NCBI GenBank assembly: GCA_030064695.1
Contig: JASHYV010000169.1
Span: 1-25,035 of the forward strand
DNA: 25,035 nucleotides
Direction of reading: 5' to 3'
From: Thermoplasmata archaeon
GTDB taxonomy: Archaea > Thermoplasmatota > Thermoplasmata > UBA184
The notes beneath the pieces are model-generated. The model ran no database searches and was not told the DNA's origin. It worked only from the letters and a program-made list of their open reading frames with translations. Position 1 is the first letter of the stretch. Each line of letters begins with the position of its first letter. The translations under genes and the position numbers were made by a program. Below, in pieces: positions 21,585-25,035 of the stretch.

Positions 21585-22264
21585 GAACTCTCGGACGACC
21601 TGTGGCCGAGGCGCCGGTAGGCAAACACGGAGACCAAGAGGATCCACAGCAGCACCGAACCCAGGAAGATCCGTTCGATCAGGCCGCCGACTCGGTCCGC
21701 CACCCGGGCCACGAAGAGCCCGCCCGTCAACTCGAGAACGCACGCCGCCAGCGCGAAGATCGCCAGCCCCACTGCCCAACTCCGTGCGGAACGCATCGTC
21801 GGACTGCGATCGAAGTCCCGGGACAGCCAGACGACCCCAAGGGCCCCTCCCAGAAACGCGATCACGGCCACCACTCCGTGGATGGCCCCGTGCCACGAGA
21901 CCGGGGTAGACGGAACGTCCGTCGGGAAGATCGCGAGGAGGAGCGCGCCGACCCCCCAGGCGCCGCCGAGCGCGACGAAGCCGGCCCGGTTCCGCTTCCA
22001 CGAGCTACCCTCCTCGAGGTAGAGGCTCGCGAGAGCGGCCACGAAGGCCAGCGAGAGCAGCCCGCGCACGACGAAGTTGATCGTCATCACGTAGCCGTAG
22101 GGGCCGACCGCCAGGTCGCTCTCCGCTTGGCGAATCGGGCTGTAGTGAGGCGGTAGCAGCTGAGCGACGACGTCCAGGATCGCGTAGAGCACCACGCCGG
22201 CCGCCGCGAGCGCGAAGAGCAGGCGGGGGCGGCCGGATTTCCTTGGCGCGAGAGCCTCGCTCAT
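21581..22264 (-). CDS. DUF998-like integral membrane protein
   Basis: A 227-residue protein with six hydrophobic helices: about 14-36, 58-82, 94-113, 122-145, 162-186 and 196-219. The loop YSPIRQAESDLAVGPYGYVMTINFVVRGL after helix 1 (IRQAESDL..G..gwvm..~F...gl) is the hallmark of the DUF998 family, and SWHGAIHGVVAVIAFLGG the second conserved block. Function of the family is unknown. It begins at ATG 22264 after a TATA-like box, and its TGA overlaps the start of the small ORF downstream. It is divergent from pirin. Confidence 0.78.
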   Translation of the reverse strand: MSEALAPRKSGRPRLLFALAAAGVVLYAILDVVAQLLPPHYSPIRQAESDLAVGPYGYVMTINFVVRGLLSLAFVAALASLYLEEGSSWKRNRAGFVALGGAWGVGALLLAIFPTDVPSTPVSWHGAIHGVVAVIAFLGGALGVVWLSRDFDRSPTMRSARSWAVGLAIFALAACVLELTGGLFVARVADRVGGLIERIFLGSVLLWILLVSVFAYRRLGHRSSESS

Positions 22265-22290
22265 GCGCTCTCCGCACGTCCGATGGCCCA

Positions 22291-22300
22291 CCGATAGACC
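22291..22300 (-). promoter_or_regulatory. TATA-like box of the DUF998-like gene
   Basis: On the minus strand GGTCTATCGG is centred about 32 nt before ATG 22264, predicting a leader of about 5 nt. Confidence 0.5.
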
Positions 22301-22396
22301 ACGTCCCGACTGAGAGGGACCGCTCGACACAGCACCGCCCGACGCGAGCGCGCACCGTATTCGTTCGACGCCAACACGACAGGTCGCGACGTCTCG

Positions 22397-22406
22397 ACCC
22401 TATTAG
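22397..22406 (+). promoter_or_regulatory. TATA-like box of the pirin gene
   Basis: CCCTATTAGC would place the transcription start near 22430, leaving about 106 nt of leader before GTG 22536. It lies only 13 nt before the in-frame ATG 22416, too close for that ATG to be transcribed. Confidence 0.5.
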
Positions 22407-22522
22407 CCAGCATCCATGTGGGCGCAGCGACCTCCGACCGCGAACCGTGGGTGGCGCTCGCGCCACCTGCTCAACCCCGACGGGAGGAGCTTCAAGAACC
22501 CCCGTCGACTGTTCTCCGATGC

Positions 22523-22529
22523 GGAGGAG
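22523..22529 (+). promoter_or_regulatory. Strong Shine-Dalgarno before the pirin start
   Basis: GGAGGAG ends 6 nt before GTG 22536, the ideal spacing. It decides the start in favour of 22536 and goes with a promoter about 130 nt upstream, unlike the mostly leaderless genes around it. Confidence 0.6.
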
Positions 22530-22535
22530 CGATCC

Positions 22536-23477
22536 GTGTCCGAATCCGTTCGACCCGTCGTGGGCAAGCTCGAAGCACCTAATGCCGCCCGGCCCGCGCG
22601 TAGCGAACGCGAAATCCGGGAGATCGAGCGTCGGTTCCCGGGAAAGCAGACGCTGGAGGGCGCGGGGGTACGGCTCACCCGGATGTTCGGGGGCAGCGAG
22701 GTCCCGCTACTCGACCCGTTCCTGCTGCTCGACAACTTCGGCTCCACGAACCCGGCGGACTATCTGGCGGGATTCCCGTGGCACCCGCACCGCGGCATCG
22801 AGACCGTGACGTACATGCTGAGCGGACGCACGGCGCACGAGGACTCCCTCGGCAACAAGGGCGTGATCGGGACCGGAGATGTCCAGTGGATGAGCGCCGG
22901 GAGCGGGATCCTCCACCAGGAGATGCCCCAACGCACCGACGGCCTCCTCGCCGGTTTCCAGTTGTGGGTGAACCTGCCGAAGAAGCTCAAGATGGAGACG
23001 CCCGCCTACCGCGGCCTCACCTCCTCGGCCATCCCCGTCGTGAAAGGCGGGGACGGACGGGAGGTCCGGGTCATCGCCGGTGAGTACGACCGAGTGACGG
23101 GCCCGGTGACCCACATCCCGGTCGAGCCGACCTACTTGGACGTCACCCTGCCGGCGGGAGCGGAGTTCGACTTTCCAGTGCACCGCGGCCACACCGCCTT
23201 CGCCCAGCCGATGGACGGGGCCGGCGACTTCGCCCCGGGCCCGTCGTCGAAGGGACGGCCCGGCGAGACGGTGCTCTACGGCGACGGGGACGCCGTTCGG
23301 ATCCGCGCGGGGGACGCCGGCCTCCGGTTCCTCTTCGTGAGCGGCCGACCGCTCCACGAGCCGGTCGCCTGGTACGGGCCGATCGTGATGAACTCCCGGG
23401 ACGAGCTGCTCGAGGCGGCCCGGGACCTGGACCGGGGCACGTTCATCCGGTCGCAGCGCGTGGTCAACGAGCTCTAG
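22536..23477 (+). CDS. Pirin family protein
   Basis: A 313-residue bicupin protein of the pirin family. The N-terminal cupin has the metal site: FPWHPHRGIETVTYML (His83, His85) and SAGSGILHQEMP (His127, Glu129), the four usual iron ligands. LDPFLLLDNFG before it and FQLWVNLPKKLKMETPAYR after it are family signatures; the C-terminal cupin (about 190-290) lacks metal ligands as usual. Pirins act as transcription cofactors or quercetinase-like oxygenases; which applies is not visible. The start at GTG 22536 relies on the Shine-Dalgarno. Its stop shares the palindrome CTAG with the convergent ribA stop. Confidence 0.93.
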   Translation: MSESVRPVVGKLEAPNAARPARSEREIREIERRFPGKQTLEGAGVRLTRMFGGSEVPLLDPFLLLDNFGSTNPADYLAGFPWHPHRGIETVTYMLSGRTAHEDSLGNKGVIGTGDVQWMSAGSGILHQEMPQRTDGLLAGFQLWVNLPKKLKMETPAYRGLTSSAIPVVKGGDGREVRVIAGEYDRVTGPVTHIPVEPTYLDVTLPAGAEFDFPVHRGHTAFAQPMDGAGDFAPGPSSKGRPGETVLYGDGDAVRIRAGDAGLRFLFVSGRPLHEPVAWYGPIVMNSRDELLEAARDLDRGTFIRSQRVVNEL

Positions 23478-24202
23478 CGACCGACGTCGGAGCTCTCGCC
23501 GCCCTCGTCGGAGGTCTCGGCGAGCTCGTCGTCCTGCTCGACGCCGAGCAGGTGGCCCATCTTGCCCTGCTTCGTGGCGAGGTAGGCGTGGTTGAAGCGG
23601 TTGGGCGGCACCACGACCGGGATCCGGCCGGTGATCTCCACGCCGTGCCGGCGCAGGTCCTCCACCTTGTCCGGGTTGTTCGTCAGGATGCGGATCGACC
23701 GCACTTGGAGCGTGTCCAGCATGTGGGCCGCGATGCCGTAATCGCGCTCGTCCGGCCGGAAGCCGAGGATCTCGTTCGCCTGGACCGTGTCGAAGCCGGC
23801 GTCCTGCAGCTGGTAGGCCCGGATCTTGTTGACGAAGCCGATCCCGCGGCCCTCCTGGCGCAGGTAGAGCACGACGCCGTTCTCCATCCGGCCGATCTTC
23901 TCGAGTGACTCGATCAGCTGGTCGCGGCAGTCGCACCGCAGCGAGCCGATCGCGTCCCCGGTGAGGCACTCCGAGTGCAGCCGGACCGGGACGTTCTCCT
24001 GGCCCACCACGTCGCCGTGGATGAACGCCGCGTGCTCCTTCCGGTCGAAGTTGTTCCAGAACGCCGCCACCTGGTACTCGCCGAAGCGGCTGGGGAGCTT
24101 CGCGAGCGCCTCCAATCGGACGCAGATCTCCTCGGCCCCGGGGCAGATGTGGTCCCGGTTCTCCCGGAGCAGGCGGTCGACGACTTCCTGGGGGATGCCC
24201 AT
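23474..24202 (-). CDS. ribA: GTP cyclohydrolase II (riboflavin biosynthesis)
   Basis: A 242-residue enzyme of bacterial RibA type. The zinc site is Cys79, Cys90 and Cys92 (SECLTGDAIGSLRCDC), with the usual spacing; RQEGRGIGFVNKIRAYQLQDAGFDTVQAN (115-143) is the GTP-binding signature, DERDYG (151-156) holds the catalytic Asp/Arg region, and RILTNNPDKV follows. It opens GTP to diaminohydroxypyrimidine ribosyl phosphate, the first riboflavin step. There is no RibB fusion. About 30 extra residues lead the domain and the end is an acidic tail (QDDELAETSDEGGESS). Most archaea use an unrelated type III enzyme, so this gene was probably acquired. A clear TATA-like box lies 27 nt upstream. Confidence 0.93.
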   Translation of the reverse strand: MGIPQEVVDRLLRENRDHICPGAEEICVRLEALAKLPSRFGEYQVAAFWNNFDRKEHAAFIHGDVVGQENVPVRLHSECLTGDAIGSLRCDCRDQLIESLEKIGRMENGVVLYLRQEGRGIGFVNKIRAYQLQDAGFDTVQANEILGFRPDERDYGIAAHMLDTLQVRSIRILTNNPDKVEDLRRHGVEITGRIPVVVPPNRFNHAYLATKQGKMGHLLGVEQDDELAETSDEGGESSDVGR

Positions 24203-24222
24203 CGGGCGGACCGACCCGGAGT

Positions 24223-24233
24223 CGGATTAAATG
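24223..24233 (-). promoter_or_regulatory. TATA box of ribA
   Basis: On the minus strand GGCATTTAATC is centred 27 nt before ATG 24202. It is the closest match in the window to a textbook archaeal TATA element. Confidence 0.65.
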
Positions 24234-24248
24234 CCCTTCGCGGGGCAG

Positions 24249-24776
24249 TTACCTGTCCGTGACCCCGGGGGGCGGGGCCATCCACTGGTACAGGTGCACA
24301 TCGATCCATCGGTCGAACTTGTAGCCGACCTGCCGCATGGTGCCGACCCGGACGAAGCCGAAGGATTCGTGCAAGCGATCGCTCGCGGGGTTCCCGTCGG
24401 AGATCCGGGCGAGTACGGTGTGCAGCCCCGTCGACCGCGCCGTCGCCAGGAGATCGCCCAGTAGCACCCGGCCAAGGCCCTGCCCGCGTCGGTCCGCCCG
24501 GATGTACACCGAGCTCTCGGCGGTCCGGGCGTACCCCTTCCGTTCCGACCAGGGGCTCAGCGAGGCCCAGCCGACGACTTCGCCGCCGGCGTCCGCGACC
24601 CGGAACGGGTGACTCGCGTCGTGCTCCCGGAGCCGACGCCGCTGCTCCTCCAGCGTGCGCGGCTCGGTGTCGAAGGATGCGGTCGTCGTCGCCACCGCCT
24701 CGTTGTAGATGGCGACGATCGCGGCGGCGTCCTCGTCGCGCGCATCGCGGACGGTCGTGACGTCCCGGTCGGTCAC
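24249..24776 (-). CDS. GNAT acetyltransferase, phosphinothricin-acetyltransferase-like
   Basis: A 175-residue N-acetyltransferase. VRDARDEDAAAIVAIYNEAVATTTASFDTEPRTLEE (about 7-42) is the opening of the Pat/MnaT branch, VYIRADRRGQGLGRVLLGDLL carries the acetyl-CoA-binding R-G-Q-G-L-G loop, and ISDGNPASDRLHESFGFVRVGTMRQVGYKFDRWIDVHLYQW matches the late 'N..S..LhE.~GF...G....vg.k...w.D~~~~~~' of that branch. Substrates in relatives include phosphinothricin, methionine sulfoximine and similar amino-acid analogues. It begins at GTG 24776 with a TATA-like box; longer in-frame extension runs past that promoter and is rejected. Confidence 0.9.
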   Translation of the reverse strand: MTDRDVTTVRDARDEDAAAIVAIYNEAVATTTASFDTEPRTLEEQRRRLREHDASHPFRVADAGGEVVGWASLSPWSERKGYARTAESSVYIRADRRGQGLGRVLLGDLLATARSTGLHTVLARISDGNPASDRLHESFGFVRVGTMRQVGYKFDRWIDVHLYQWMAPPPGVTDR

Positions 24777-24798
24777 GCCGGCCCCACCCGGCTCGTCC

Positions 24799-24809
24799 GG
24801 TATCAAACG
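24799..24809 (-). promoter_or_regulatory. TATA-like box of the GNAT gene
   Basis: On the minus strand CGTTTGATACC is centred 28 nt before GTG 24776, giving a leaderless GTG start. Confidence 0.55.
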
Positions 24810-24844
24810 TTCGGTGGCTGGACCCTCGTCCAGTCTGCCACAAG

Positions 24845-24854
24845 TCGGATACGC
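24845..24854 (+). promoter_or_regulatory. TATA-like box of the C2H2 finger gene
   Basis: TCGGATACGC is centred about 26 nt before ATG 24876, matching the leaderless spacing seen at other genes here. Confidence 0.45.
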
Positions 24855-24875
24855 CCCTTCGGCGTTCGGCCGTCG

Positions 24876-25035
24876 ATGCCCTACGTGGAGTACGACGAGG
24901 TGGAGGCGATCTGCGCGGACTGCGGTCGCATCTTCCGCTCCGAGGAGGCGCTGGCCGTGCACCGGTCGGAGAGCCACGCGGGCGTAGAGTCCCGGTCGGT
25001 GCGGACGAAGCCCGAGGCGGGCTTCGATTGCCCGG
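24876..25035 (+). CDS. C2H2 zinc-finger protein, N-terminal part (runs off the edge)
   Basis: The first 53 residues of a protein cut by the window's end. Cys13, Cys16, His29 and His34 give C-x2-C-x12-H-x4-H in CADCGRIFRSEEALAVHRSESH, with the Phe and Leu at the core positions of a classic C2H2 finger. After a charged linker the frame reaches FDCP, possibly the beginning of another zinc site. Small archaeal proteins with one or two such fingers are common and may bind nucleic acid or protein. The gene is divergent from the GNAT gene, 99 nt apart, with a TATA-like box about 26 nt upstream. Confidence 0.65.
   Translation, partial: MPYVEYDEVEAICADCGRIFRSEEALAVHRSESHAGVESRSVRTKPEAGFDCP

Noticed and set aside
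21417..22001. Long form of the minus-strand frame ending at 21417 (194 codons)
   Set aside because: Its first two thirds lie antiphase inside the convincing DUF998-like membrane gene; only the last 55 codons, beyond that gene's stop, look like coding sequence.
1..25035. CRISPR arrays, insertion sequences, integrase or phage genes, rRNA genes and attachment sites
   Set aside because: No regularly spaced repeats, transposase or integrase motifs, terminal inverted repeats or rRNA-like stretches were seen on either strand, so no mobile island is claimed.

Overview
This window is a G+C-rich stretch (about two-thirds G+C by eye) that reads as chromosomal DNA of an archaeon. The best evidence is promoter architecture. 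More than twenty genes have a short TATA-like box (reading like CATAAG, CTTAAG, TTCATAG or CCTATG) centred about 25-39 nt before an ATG or GTG, usually with no Shine-Dalgarno sequence, so most transcripts look leaderless or nearly so. A Dph6-like diphthine-ammonia ligase, a KaiC-like protein beside a roadblock protein, small membrane proteins with zinc ribbons and a C2H2 finger also fit. A high-GC Thermoplasmatota-type soil or sediment lineage is my inference; the window has no rRNA or marker gene to prove it. Many enzymes belong to families best known from bacteria, suggesting much past transfer.

Layout. 1-4.3 kb: tail of a probable zinc-type alcohol dehydrogenase, an alpha/beta hydrolase convergent with a DinB-like protein, a two-helix membrane protein, then a two-gene operon of a KaiC/RecA-fold protein without a Walker A motif plus a roadblock/LC7 protein. 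A 22-bp perfect palindrome lies ahead of that operon. 4.3-7.6 kb: a VOC protein, an MSOX-family flavoprotein oxidase, a second P-loop-less RecA-like protein and another VOC protein. 7.6-11.7 kb: minus-strand genes for a membrane zinc-ribbon protein with a proline-iminopeptidase-like hydrolase, an HExxH protein with a metallo-beta-lactamase-fold hydrolase, and one more alpha/beta hydrolase. 11.7-15.4 kb: a hotdog thioesterase, a VOC protein, a chorismate mutase-prephenate dehydrogenase fusion, an HpcH-type aldolase and a secreted, sequon-rich protein. 15.4-19 kb: a tightly coupled operon converting agmatine to putrescine (N-carbamoylputrescine amidase then agmatine deiminase), a hotdog-like protein, a VOC protein and an AHSA1/SRPBCC protein. 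19-22.3 kb: a membrane protein ending in an eight-cysteine FYVE/RING-spaced zinc module, divergent from Dph6; a small two-helix protein; a DUF998-like membrane protein with a 55-residue coupled ORF. 22.3-25 kb: pirin, bacterial-type GTP cyclohydrolase II, a GNAT acetyltransferase and the start of a C2H2 zinc-finger protein.

Most of the window is compact single-gene transcription units facing either way. The clear functional units are tyrosine/phenylalanine biosynthesis (fused TyrA), riboflavin (RibA), polyamine formation (AguB-AguA), diphthamide on elongation factor 2 (Dph6), and a scattered detoxification-like set (four VOC proteins, DinB, AHSA1, GNAT, pirin, metallo-beta-lactamase fold). 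The least explained parts are the Walker-A-less RecA-like proteins with their roadblock partner and palindrome, and the membrane protein with the FYVE-like cysteine array. No tRNA, rRNA, CRISPR array, insertion sequence or origin was found.
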